From: Candidatus Omnitrophota bacterium
GTDB taxonomy: Bacteria > Ratteibacteria > UBA8468 > B48-G9 > JAFGKM01
Assembly (NCBI GenBank): GCA_023818645.1
Contig: JAMWCJ010000010.1
Span: 1-36,777, forward strand
Direction: 5' to 3'
Length of the DNA stretch: 36,777 bases
The notes below the pieces were generated by a model, which searched no databases, had not been told where the DNA came from, and saw nothing but the letters and a program-made list of their open reading frames with translations. Made by a program: the position numbers and the translations under genes. Positions 18,572-27,793 of the stretch are shown one piece after another. Each line of letters opens with the position of its first letter. Position 1 is the first letter of the stretch.

Positions 18572-20158
18572 ATGGAAAAAATAAAATTGTTTGCTAAAAA
18601 TTTATTATGTTTTATAGAAACTTTGTTTATCTTATATGCTGGAAATATTTATTCTCAAAAAATAATAAAACCTTATGAAATGGAAAATTGGTATGTACCT
18701 GAAAGCGAAATTGATAAAATTGTTTTTAAAACTCTAAAGGGAAAAAATCTAAAATTTGCAAATCCTTGTTCAGATGAGGTATTTATTAGAAGAATCTATC
18801 TTGATACAATTGGGATCCTGCCTGAACCTGAAAAAGTAATAAATTTCATAAATGATAAAAATCCAGATAAAAGAAAAATCCTTATTGACGAACTTCTTGA
18901 AAAGAAGGAATTTGCTGAATACTGGTCTATGAAATGGAGTGATATTTTAAGAATAAAGGCAGAATTCCCAATAAACCTTTGGCCTAATGGAGTTCAGGCA
19001 TATCATAGTTGGATACTTAATTCACTTATGGAAAACAAACCTTACGATAAATTTGTTAGAGAACTCCTTACCTCAAGTGGAAGTAATTTCAGAAATCCGC
19101 CTGTAAATTTTTATAGAGCAATTCAGGGAAGAAATCCTTATTCAATTGCTTCTGCTATTTGTCTTACATTTATGGGTGTGAGATTTGAAAAACTTCCAAA
19201 AGAAATTCAGGAAGGAATGAGTAGAATTTTTTCAAAAGTATCTTATAAAAAATCTCTTGAATGGAAAGAAGAAATTGTTTATTTCAATAATGAATTGCAA
19301 GAACCAGTGGAAGGAATTTTACCAGACGGAACGAAGGTCAAAATACCCCCTGATAAAGATCCAAGAGAAGTATTTGCTGATTGGTTGATAAAACCAGAAA
19401 ATCCTTACTTTTCAAAAAATATAGTTAATAGAATATGGAGTTGGATTTTTGGAAGAGGGATAATACACCAACCAGACGATATCACACCAGAAAATCCTCC
19501 TGCTATTCCTGAACTTTTAACATATCTTGAAAAAGAACTTGTAAAATCAAACTACAATCTAAAACATATCTATAGAATTATCTTTAATTCAAGGACATAT
19601 CAACAATCATTTATACCTGAAAGTAACAATCCTGAACTGGAGAAATATTTTGCCTATTATTCACCAAAAAGGCTCTCTGCAGAAGTTCTTCTTGATATAA
19701 TATGTAAAATCTCTGGAACAGGAGTTGAATATATTAGTCCAATACCAGAACCCTATACTTTTATTCCTCCTGAACAGAGAAATGTTTTGCTTGGAGACGG
19801 AAGTATAACAGGGCCTTTTCTTGAACTTTTTGGTAGACCTCCAAGGGATACAGGATATGAAACTGAGAGAAAAAATCAAATTGACGAAAAACAAATGAGA
19901 TATCTTTTAAATTCTTCGGAACTTCACAAAAAAATTCAATCAAGTCAGTATATAAGAAATTTGATTAAAGAAACCAAAAATGATAAAAAGAAAATTATTG
20001 AAAATATTTATCTTACTTTGCTCTCAAGATATCCAACACAACCAGAAGAGGAGATTTTATCTGCATATTTCAATAAATCTGGAATTTCTTTAAATCAAGC
20101 AATTGAAGATATTATATGGGCACTAATAAATAGTAAGGAATTTTTGTATAACCATTAA
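18572..20158 (+). CDS. DUF1549/DUF1553 (planctomycete PSD1-type) protein lacking a heme-binding domain
   Basis: FIRRIYLDTIGILPEPEKVINFINDKNPDKRKILIDELL (DUF1549) and NPYFSKNIVNRIWSWIFGRGIIHQPDDITPENPPAIPELLTYLEKEL...SPKRLSAEVLLD (DUF1553). No CXXCH in the ORF. Confidence 0.85.
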   Translation: MEKIKLFAKNLLCFIETLFILYAGNIYSQKIIKPYEMENWYVPESEIDKIVFKTLKGKNLKFANPCSDEVFIRRIYLDTIGILPEPEKVINFINDKNPDKRKILIDELLEKKEFAEYWSMKWSDILRIKAEFPINLWPNGVQAYHSWILNSLMENKPYDKFVRELLTSSGSNFRNPPVNFYRAIQGRNPYSIASAICLTFMGVRFEKLPKEIQEGMSRIFSKVSYKKSLEWKEEIVYFNNELQEPVEGILPDGTKVKIPPDKDPREVFADWLIKPENPYFSKNIVNRIWSWIFGRGIIHQPDDITPENPPAIPELLTYLEKELVKSNYNLKHIYRIIFNSRTYQQSFIPESNNPELEKYFAYYSPKRLSAEVLLDIICKISGTGVEYISPIPEPYTFIPPEQRNVLLGDGSITGPFLELFGRPPRDTGYETERKNQIDEKQMRYLLNSSELHKKIQSSQYIRNLIKETKNDKKKIIENIYLTLLSRYPTQPEEEILSAYFNKSGISLNQAIEDIIWALINSKEFLYNH

Positions 20159-20171
20159 GGAGGAGGGAAAA

Positions 20172-21470
20172 ATGAGGGAAATATATTCAGTCGTAACAAA
20201 AACTTTTTTAGTTTTATCTTTACTATTTTCTGAAGTAACTTTTCCTGCATCAGAAATAAAACCTAAGGCAAAAAGTGTGATTCAAATCTGGCTATGGGGT
20301 GGGCCCTCACATCTTGATACATTTGACCCAAAACCAAATGCAGATTACGATTATACAGGTCCTTTTAAGTCAATCCCTACAAATGTTCCTGGGATTGAAA
20401 TAAATGAATATCTTGTTAATCTTGCGAAAATTGCTGATAAATACTCAATTATAAGAAGTATGACTCATGGAATAAATGGACATGAAACAGCAGCATATCT
20501 TATGCAAACTGGACATTCTGCTGAAGAAAATCTTGTTTATCCATCTATTGGTGCTGTAGTTTCTCTTTTCAAAGGATATGATTATGGATATAAAAACATT
20601 CTTCCTCCTTACATAGTTCTTACTACTTCTCAAGGTAGATTTTCAGAATGTGGTTTTCTCGGTGAAAGATATAAACCATTTGTTACGGGTGGAGATCCAA
20701 ATAAAACACCATTTGCAGTTGAAGGAATAGTTCTTGAAGGAGTAACAGAAGAAAGAAAACAGGCAAGAAAGGAACTTTTATATTCTATTGATTTACTTGG
20801 AAAATTTATACCATGGATTAAGGAATTTAAGTCCTTTGATTTATGCAGGGAAAAAGCGTATGAAATATTAAGTGGTGAAATAGCGAAGGTTTTTGATTTA
20901 ACACTTGAACCAGATGAAATAAGAAATATGTATGGAAGAAATACTTTCGGTCAGTCCTGTCTTGTTGCAAGAAGATTGATAGAAAAAGGAGTTATTTATG
21001 TAACAGTAAATTATAGAGGATGGGATACTCATAGCAATCATTTTCAGCAGATGAAGCAAAAATTACCTGAACTTGATATGGGCCTTTCTTCTCTTATTAA
21101 GGATTTATCTGATAGAGGACTTCTTGACAGTACTATAATATGGGTTTCGGGAGAATTTGGAAGAACACCAAAAATTCAATGGGAACCACCATGGAATGGC
21201 GGTAGAAATCATTATGGTAAATGTTTTTCTGTCCTTGTTGCTGGAGGTGGTTTTAAAGGTGGTTGTGTAGTTGGAGCAAGTGATGAAAAAGGAGAAAATG
21301 TGATTGATAGACCTGTTTATCCAAAAGATTTACTTGGAAGTATTTATTACCTTTTAGGAATTAACCCTGAAACAAAATTTCCTAAAGAATTTGGAAAAGA
21401 TGTTACAATTTTACCACCTATAGAAACTGGAGAGAAAAAAGGGCTTTTAAAGGAGATAATGTATGAATAA
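20172..21470 (+). CDS. DUF1501-family (sulfatase-like fold) secreted protein
   Basis: IQIWLWGGPSHLDTFDPKP, IRSMTHGINGHETAAYLMQTGH, GRNTFGQSCLVARRLIEKGVIYVTVNYRGWDTHSNHF, IWVSGEFGRTPKIQ, GRNHYGKCFSVLVAGGGFKGG. Confidence 0.9.
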   Translation: MREIYSVVTKTFLVLSLLFSEVTFPASEIKPKAKSVIQIWLWGGPSHLDTFDPKPNADYDYTGPFKSIPTNVPGIEINEYLVNLAKIADKYSIIRSMTHGINGHETAAYLMQTGHSAEENLVYPSIGAVVSLFKGYDYGYKNILPPYIVLTTSQGRFSECGFLGERYKPFVTGGDPNKTPFAVEGIVLEGVTEERKQARKELLYSIDLLGKFIPWIKEFKSFDLCREKAYEILSGEIAKVFDLTLEPDEIRNMYGRNTFGQSCLVARRLIEKGVIYVTVNYRGWDTHSNHFQQMKQKLPELDMGLSSLIKDLSDRGLLDSTIIWVSGEFGRTPKIQWEPPWNGGRNHYGKCFSVLVAGGGFKGGCVVGASDEKGENVIDRPVYPKDLLGSIYYLLGINPETKFPKEFGKDVTILPPIETGEKKGLLKEIMYE

Positions 21471-23718
21471 GACTTTTTTCTTATTTTTTTTAATTTTGAT
21501 TAATACTGCCTTGCCTCAAACTTCAAATCAACCATCAATAGGATATGTTTATCCAGCAGGCGGTCAGAAAGGAACGACTCTTGAAATTATTGTAGGTGGA
21601 CAGAATATAAGAGGCGCAAGAAATGCCTATTTTTCAACTGAAAAAATTAAAGTTTTAAGTATCACTCCTGTTCCTTCTTTAAGTCCTCAACAAAAACAAC
21701 TTTTGATAAGAAATTTAAGAGCAATAGTGACAAGTTGGTATAGAAAGGACAACAAAAAACCAGAGATAGTTTATGAAAAGGATGGTGTAAAAATTCCAAA
21801 ACATCCTTTACTTCAAAATCTTGAGGATAAAACATACGATGAAATAAAAAATATAATAGAAATTTTTTTAATGCCTTTTAACCCTTTACAAGTAAAAAGA
21901 TCAATTCAAGAAAAGGTTCTTTTAAAAATTGAAATATCTCCTGATACAGAGCCAGGAATTTATGAGTTGAGAATTCAGACTTTTGCCGGCTTAACAAACT
22001 TTTTAAAATTCTATGTAAATGATGTAAAGGAAGTAAGAGAAAAAGAAAAAATATCTCAATTCTCTATATTTAATCCCCAAAAAGAAGTTTTTGAGTTGCC
22101 TGTAATTATAAATGGACAGATTTTTCCTGGCGATGTTGATAGATTTTATTTTAATGCCAAAAGAGGACAAAAACTTCTGATAGAGTTAAAAGGTAGAGAA
22201 ATTATTCCTTTTATGGCAGATGCTGTCCCTGGATGGTTTCAGGGTATTTTAACTTTATATAATTCCAAAGGCGAACAACTTGTTTTTGCTGATGACTACT
22301 TCCATAATCCAGACCCAGTAATTTTTTATGAAGTTAAGGAGGATGGTGAATATATAATTGAGGTAAGGGATGCTATTTACAGAGGAAGAGAGGACTTTGT
22401 TTATAGATTATTTATAGGAGAAAAACCATTTATAACTCACATATTTCCTTCAGGTGGAGAAAGATATGAAGAAGCAACTGTAAATATATATGGCTGGAAT
22501 TTACCAAAAAAAACTATAGAACTTAATACATACCAGCCTGGTATTTATAGTGAAATACTGAATTTTAATGGAGTATATTCAAACCAAATAAATTATATGA
22601 TAAATGAAATACCAGAAATTATTGAAAAAGAACCAAATGATAATTTAAAAAATGCAAATATGATAATCATTCCACAGATAATAAATGGCATAATTTCAAA
22701 AAAAGGGGATGTTGATATCTATAAGTTTAGAGGAAGGAAAGGAAATAAAATTGCAATTGAAGTTTTCAGTAGAAGAATTAATTATCCACTTGATTCTAAA
22801 ATTACACTTATGGATTCAAATGGAAAAACACTTACCAGTAACGATGATTTTTATGATAAAAGTTTTGACCTTATTACTCACCATGCAGATTCTTATATTA
22901 TATTTGAACTTCCGAAAGATGATATCTATTATATAAAAATTTTAGATACTCAATTAAATGGTGGTGAAAATTATATCTACAGAATAAGAGTAGAAAAGGC
23001 AAATCCTGATTTTAAAATTTTTATAGTTCCATCTTCAATAAATATTCCAATTTCTGGGACCGCTTTATTTTATGTCTATGTTGTAAAAAAAGATGGGTTT
23101 GACGAGGAAATTGAAATTACATTAAAAGATGCACCAAGTGGACTTACTTTAAGTGGAAATAAAATTCCAAAAGGTAAAGATAAAATATGCATGACAATTA
23201 CTGCTGAACCAACTTTTACTTATTTGAATAAACCTGTTCCGATTAAAATTGAAGGGATTGCAAACATTGGAGGCAAAATAATAAAAAGAGAGGCAATACC
23301 TGCTGATGAAATGATGCAAGCATTTGCTTATTTTCACCTTGTTCCATCTTGTCAATTACTTACCTTTTTTACTCGTGGAGGCAGATTTTCAAAAGGACAA
23401 TTAATATCTTTAAATGAGAAAAATATTAAAATTCCATCTGGAGGAACAACAAAGATTGAAGGTAAGATATTAAATTATTCTCCAAATGAAAAGATTACTA
23501 TTGAGTTAAAAGATCCACCTAATGGTATTTCAATAGAAGATTTTAAAATTGAAAACGATTTAATATCTTTTACAATAAAAGCAAATGAGAAATTAAAAAA
23601 AGGAACATCGGATAATCTTATAATTGAAGTTTTCAGTGAACCAAATGAACAATCTTCAACAAAAAAACAGAAAACATCTCTCGGAATTTTGCCTGCAATA
23701 TCATTTGAAATTATTTAA
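21463..23718 (+). CDS. Secreted IPT/TIG-like plus tandem pre-peptidase C-terminal (PPC) domain protein
   Basis: Signal peptide, IGYVYPAGGQKGTTLEIIVGGQNI (IPT/TIG-like), and two PPC-like repeats: PGDVDRFYFNAKRGQKLLIELKGR...VEDG-like EDGEYIIEVRDA, and KGDVDIYKFRGRKGNKIAIEVFSRR...DIYYIKILDT. Confidence 0.8.
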   Translation: MNKTFFLFFLILINTALPQTSNQPSIGYVYPAGGQKGTTLEIIVGGQNIRGARNAYFSTEKIKVLSITPVPSLSPQQKQLLIRNLRAIVTSWYRKDNKKPEIVYEKDGVKIPKHPLLQNLEDKTYDEIKNIIEIFLMPFNPLQVKRSIQEKVLLKIEISPDTEPGIYELRIQTFAGLTNFLKFYVNDVKEVREKEKISQFSIFNPQKEVFELPVIINGQIFPGDVDRFYFNAKRGQKLLIELKGREIIPFMADAVPGWFQGILTLYNSKGEQLVFADDYFHNPDPVIFYEVKEDGEYIIEVRDAIYRGREDFVYRLFIGEKPFITHIFPSGGERYEEATVNIYGWNLPKKTIELNTYQPGIYSEILNFNGVYSNQINYMINEIPEIIEKEPNDNLKNANMIIIPQIINGIISKKGDVDIYKFRGRKGNKIAIEVFSRRINYPLDSKITLMDSNGKTLTSNDDFYDKSFDLITHHADSYIIFELPKDDIYYIKILDTQLNGGENYIYRIRVEKANPDFKIFIVPSSINIPISGTALFYVYVVKKDGFDEEIEITLKDAPSGLTLSGNKIPKGKDKICMTITAEPTFTYLNKPVPIKIEGIANIGGKIIKREAIPADEMMQAFAYFHLVPSCQLLTFFTRGGRFSKGQLISLNEKNIKIPSGGTTKIEGKILNYSPNEKITIELKDPPNGISIEDFKIENDLISFTIKANEKLKKGTSDNLIIEVFSEPNEQSSTKKQKTSLGILPAISFEII

Positions 23719-23733
23719 AAAGAAAGGAAGAAA

Positions 23734-24909
23734 ATGAAAAAAAATAGAATTGAGATTAAAGATGTGCCAGTTAGTGTTAATTTTTCTTTTTTTAAAGGTT
23801 ATAAAGGAGTAGAAGAGTATCATTTTAGTTTTACGCCTAAAAAGTTTGAAAATTTCAAAACTCAACTTAACTGGATAGACAAAGCATATAAAGAAACATT
23901 GACTACACTGAAGATTGAAGAAACTACTTCTGTTTTTAGAAGATTTTTTTGTAGCGATTTATATAATCAAATAGAATATCTAAAAGAAATGGAATTCTCA
24001 AGTTCTGAAAATTTATTAAATCCGACATCTATATCATATATTTGCCAGCCACCTATTCAAAATGCAAAAGTCAGTTTATGGGCTTATCATATAAACGATC
24101 CTTCTAAAAAGTTGGAGAAAAAAATAAAAGGAAATAATGTAAGTATTATTAGAAAAGATCTCATCCACAATTGGACAACTGGAATTTATTCAACTGTATC
24201 AGATTCTGTTTACGAACAAACAAAAAATATTCTTGAAAACTATATAAGATTTTTAAACAATAACAATATGAAGTTAAGTGAAAATGTTATAAGAACCTGG
24301 TTTTTTCTACAAAATATTGATGCAGATTATAAAGATTTTGTAATAGCAAGAAGGGAAATTTATGAAAAAAATGGTTTAACAAAAGATACACATTATATTG
24401 CAAGCACAGGTGTTGGCGGTTCTTATTATGATACGAAAGCGAAAATTGTTTTAGATGCATATTCAATTTCAAATATAAAAAACGAACAAATAAAATTTCT
24501 ATCAGCACCTGATTATTTAAGTCCTACTTATATATATGGTGTTACATTTGAAAGAGGAGTTTCTATATCTTATTCAGATAGAAAACACATACTAATTTCA
24601 GGAACAGCAAGTATAAATAACAAAGGCGAAATTATGTATGAAGGAGATATAAATTTACAAACTGAAAGGACACTTTTAAATATAGAGGCACTATTGAAAA
24701 ACGAAGATGCAACTTTAGATGAAATAATGATTTTTATAGTTTATGTTCGCGACCCTGTTGACTATTTTTCTGTTAAAAGGAAAATGAGAAAAAGATTTAA
24801 AAATACACCTATAATTTTTGCTACTGCTTCAGTATGTCGGCCTAAATGGCTTGTTGAAATAGAAGGAATTGCAGTTAAGCCTTTTACCTCTGACTGTCCT
24901 GATTTCTAA
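23734..24909 (+). CDS. Chorismatase (FkbO/Hyg5)-like protein with C-terminal RidA/YjgF domain
   Basis: C-terminal GVSISYSDRKHILISGTASINNKGEIMYEGDINLQTERTLLNIEALLKNEDATLDEIMIFIVYVRDPVDYFSVKRKM is RidA-like. The long N-terminal half ending in RTWFFLQNIDADYKDFVIARREIYEKNG resembles the FkbO/Hyg5 two-domain arrangement. Confidence 0.6.
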   Translation: MKKNRIEIKDVPVSVNFSFFKGYKGVEEYHFSFTPKKFENFKTQLNWIDKAYKETLTTLKIEETTSVFRRFFCSDLYNQIEYLKEMEFSSSENLLNPTSISYICQPPIQNAKVSLWAYHINDPSKKLEKKIKGNNVSIIRKDLIHNWTTGIYSTVSDSVYEQTKNILENYIRFLNNNNMKLSENVIRTWFFLQNIDADYKDFVIARREIYEKNGLTKDTHYIASTGVGGSYYDTKAKIVLDAYSISNIKNEQIKFLSAPDYLSPTYIYGVTFERGVSISYSDRKHILISGTASINNKGEIMYEGDINLQTERTLLNIEALLKNEDATLDEIMIFIVYVRDPVDYFSVKRKMRKRFKNTPIIFATASVCRPKWLVEIEGIAVKPFTSDCPDF

Positions 24910-24940
24910 TTTTGTTCCATTCTTCTGAATGCAATTACAC

Positions 24941-24969
24941 TTGACAAATTCAAAAAAAGTAATTAAATT
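24941..24969 (+). promoter_or_regulatory. Candidate sigma70 promoter for the SGNH hydrolase gene
   Basis: TTGACA (24941-24946), 17-nt spacer, TAAATT (24964-24969). Confidence 0.4.
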
Positions 24970-24993
24970 AAAAACCTTAAAAAGGAGAAAAAA

Positions 24994-25638
24994 ATGGGAT
25001 TTGAAATAAAAGATGGACAAAAAATTTTGTTTATAGGGGATAGTATAACAGATTGTGGCAGAAGAGATCAATTTAGATCACTTGGAAATGGATATGTCAA
25101 GTTTTTCTATGATATGATGATTACTAATTTCCCTGAAAGAAAGATAGAAATAGTTAATAAAGGAATAAGCGGAAATACAATACTTGACCTTGTCAATAGA
25201 TGGGAAGATGATGTTATTTATCAGAAATCTGATTTTTTAAGTATTTTAATAGGAATAAACGATATACATAGAGTTCTCAGAAAAGATGAAATGTGGCCAG
25301 AATTTACTCCTGAAAATTATAGAAAAAGATATGATTATATTCTAAAAAGGACAACAGAAAAACTTAATTGTAAAATAATCCTTATTGAACCTTTTTATAT
25401 ATCAAAAGATATGACAGATAGTTTTAGAGGAAAAGTTTTAAAAGAAATTGAAGAATATATTGAAATTGTTGCACAAATGAGTAAAAAATATGAAACATAC
25501 CATATAAAAATGCATAGAATATTTCAAAAATATCTTGAATATTTTGAACCAGAAGTTTTTGCTCCAGAACCGGTTCATCCTAATTCAACAGGACATTTTT
25601 TAATTGCAAATGAAATTTTCAAACTCTTTAAAAAATAA
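24994..25638 (+). CDS. SGNH/GDSL-family hydrolase
   Basis: ILFIGDSITDCGRRDQ (block I), VNKGISGNTILDLVNRW (block II), ILIGINDIHR (block III), EPVHPNSTGHFLIANEIF (block V D/E-x-x-H context). Confidence 0.9.
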   Translation: MGFEIKDGQKILFIGDSITDCGRRDQFRSLGNGYVKFFYDMMITNFPERKIEIVNKGISGNTILDLVNRWEDDVIYQKSDFLSILIGINDIHRVLRKDEMWPEFTPENYRKRYDYILKRTTEKLNCKIILIEPFYISKDMTDSFRGKVLKEIEEYIEIVAQMSKKYETYHIKMHRIFQKYLEYFEPEVFAPEPVHPNSTGHFLIANEIFKLFKK

Positions 25639-25643
25639 ATTTT

Positions 25644-27377
25644 TTAAACAGAATTTAATATCTTTTCTTGCAGTTCTAAAATTTCCTCTGTTTTATTCTC
25701 TGGAATATATCTCATTCTTGCAATTTCATCTTTGATAGGACTTTTCAATATTTCTTCAAGAGGTTTTCCTTTTTCTATTTCTTTTGATGATTGATAATAA
25801 AATAGAATGATTGTCTTAAGCATCAAATACTGTTTTTTCAAAGTTGTATATGCATCCATCTCATCAAATGCACTCTGATGAAGAAAGTCCTCTCTTATAG
25901 AACGAGCAACTTCAAGAATCAATCTATCTGTTGTTGATAATGTTTCCATACCAACAAGACGAACAATTTCAAGTAATTCTGCTTCCTTTTCAAGAATAGA
26001 AATTGCTTGACTTCTTATATCCATAAAGTCATCAGAAATATTTTCTTTAACAAATTTTTCAATATTCCTTTCATACAGAGAATAACTTGTAAGCCAGTTT
26101 ATAGCAGGAAAATGTCTCTGATAAGCAAGGCGATCATCAAGTCCCCAGAAAACTTTTACAACTCTTAAAGTCATTTGAACAACAGGGTCTGTTAAATCAC
26201 CACCAGGAGGACTTACTGCTCCAATTAGTGAAAGTGAACCAATTCTATCATCTTTACCCAAACAAATGACTTTACCAGCCCTTTCGTAAAATGAAGCAAC
26301 CCTTGTCCCAAGATATGCAGGATATCCTTCTTCTCCTGGCATTTCTTCCATTCTTCCTGAAATTTCTCTTAATGCTTCAGCCCATCTACTTGTAGAATCA
26401 GCCATTAAAGCAACCGAATATCCCATATCTCTAAAATACTCTCCTATTGTAACCCCTGTATAAATACTTGCTTCTCTTGCAGCAACTGGCATATTTGAAG
26501 TATTTGCAATTAAACAGGTCCTTTCCATTAAAGGTCTTCCTGATTTTGGGTCTTTCAATTTTGGAAATTCTATTAAGACATCTGCCATCTCATTTCCTCT
26601 TTCTCCACATCCAATATAAATAACTATTTCGCTATCTGCCCATTTAGCTATTTGATGCAAAACAACAGTTTTCCCGCTTCCAAAAGGTCCAGGAATACAG
26701 GCAGTTCCTCCTTTTAAAATTGGAAATAAAGTATCAATAACTCTTTGTCCTGTTACAAGAGGGGTATCAGGATTCAATCTTTTTTTAAATATTCTTGGAT
26801 TCCTTACTGGCCATTTTTGCATCAAGTATAAAGGAACTATACCTTTATCTGTTTTTACCTCTCCAATTTCTTCTTCAACTGAAAAAAGACCCTCTTTTAT
26901 CTTTATAATTTCTCCATTTGCACCATAAGGAACCATAATTCTGTGTTTAATTAAAGGTGTTTCCTCAACTTCTCCAATAATATCTCCACTCTCTACAACA
27001 TCTCCCTTTTTAACAATTGGTTTAAAATCCCATTTAATACTTCTATCAAGAGATGGAATATCCACACCTCTTATTATAAAATCACCTTGTTTTTCTATTT
27101 GTAATAAAGGTCTCTGTATTCCATCAAAAATATTTTTAAGAAGCCCTGGCCCAAGTTCAACCCTTAAAGGTTCTCCAGTTCCAAAAACAGGATCCCCAAC
27201 CTTAAGTCCTTCTGTTTCTTCATAAACCTGAATTGAAGCAATATCTTCTTCAAGGCGTATAATTTCTCCAATAAGTCTTTCCTCTCCAACCCTAACAACT
27301 TCAAACATTCTACTGGTTTTCATACCTTTGGCTTGAACAAGTGGTCCAGAAACTTTGATTATTTTACCAATATCCAT
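25644..27377 (-). CDS. atpA: V/A-type ATP synthase subunit A (catalytic)
   Basis: GKIIKVSGPLVQAKGM, Walker A CIPGPFGSGKTVVLHQIAKW, CGERGNEMADVLIEFP, ADSTSRWAEALREISGRMEEMPGEEGYPAYLGTRVASFYERAG. Confidence 0.96.
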   Translation of the reverse strand: MDIGKIIKVSGPLVQAKGMKTSRMFEVVRVGEERLIGEIIRLEEDIASIQVYEETEGLKVGDPVFGTGEPLRVELGPGLLKNIFDGIQRPLLQIEKQGDFIIRGVDIPSLDRSIKWDFKPIVKKGDVVESGDIIGEVEETPLIKHRIMVPYGANGEIIKIKEGLFSVEEEIGEVKTDKGIVPLYLMQKWPVRNPRIFKKRLNPDTPLVTGQRVIDTLFPILKGGTACIPGPFGSGKTVVLHQIAKWADSEIVIYIGCGERGNEMADVLIEFPKLKDPKSGRPLMERTCLIANTSNMPVAAREASIYTGVTIGEYFRDMGYSVALMADSTSRWAEALREISGRMEEMPGEEGYPAYLGTRVASFYERAGKVICLGKDDRIGSLSLIGAVSPPGGDLTDPVVQMTLRVVKVFWGLDDRLAYQRHFPAINWLTSYSLYERNIEKFVKENISDDFMDIRSQAISILEKEAELLEIVRLVGMETLSTTDRLILEVARSIREDFLHQSAFDEMDAYTTLKKQYLMLKTIILFYYQSSKEIEKGKPLEEILKSPIKDEIARMRYIPENKTEEILELQEKILNSV

Positions 27378-27378
27378 T

Positions 27379-27678
27379 TTACTCTCCCTTCATTCCAGTT
27401 GCCTTTTTAATCAACTCATCAATTATTCTAATCCCTTTTCTTTCTCTACTTTTTAAACTTGGTATAACCACCATTTTTTTTGTGTTAATAAATTTCATAA
27501 ATTTATCTTGGTCAAAAACTTCCTCTGTAATAAAAATACATATTACCTCACTTAAGTCAATCTTTTCAAGTATTAATTCTACATCTTTGACTGAATTAGC
27601 AAAAAATGTTTCAATATTAAAGGCAGAAAAAAATTCAATCGTTGTTTTATCACCAATAAAAATTATTTTTCTTTCCAT
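27379..27678 (-). CDS. V/A-type ATP synthase subunit F
   Basis: MERKIIFIGDKTTIEFFSAFNIETFFANS...VICIFITEEVFDQ...MVVIPSLKSRERKGIRIIDELIKKATG. Immediately upstream of subunit A. Confidence 0.85.
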   Translation of the reverse strand: MERKIIFIGDKTTIEFFSAFNIETFFANSVKDVELILEKIDLSEVICIFITEEVFDQDKFMKFINTKKMVVIPSLKSRERKGIRIIDELIKKATGMKGE

Positions 27679-27793
27679 ATAGATTAAAATTTTACACTAA
27701 ATTTAAAATTTCTAAAATTTTTGAAATTGAAAATTTTCTTTTAAAATATTAAAATATAGTTTTAATCTGTTTTGCGCTTAGAGAAATACAAAA

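Noticed and set aside
27679-27793. AT-rich inverted repeats (e.g. AATTTC...GAAATT) between the V-ATPase and ABC transporter operons
   Set aside because: Short stems in extremely A/T-rich DNA, expected by chance. Probably just a divergent promoter region.
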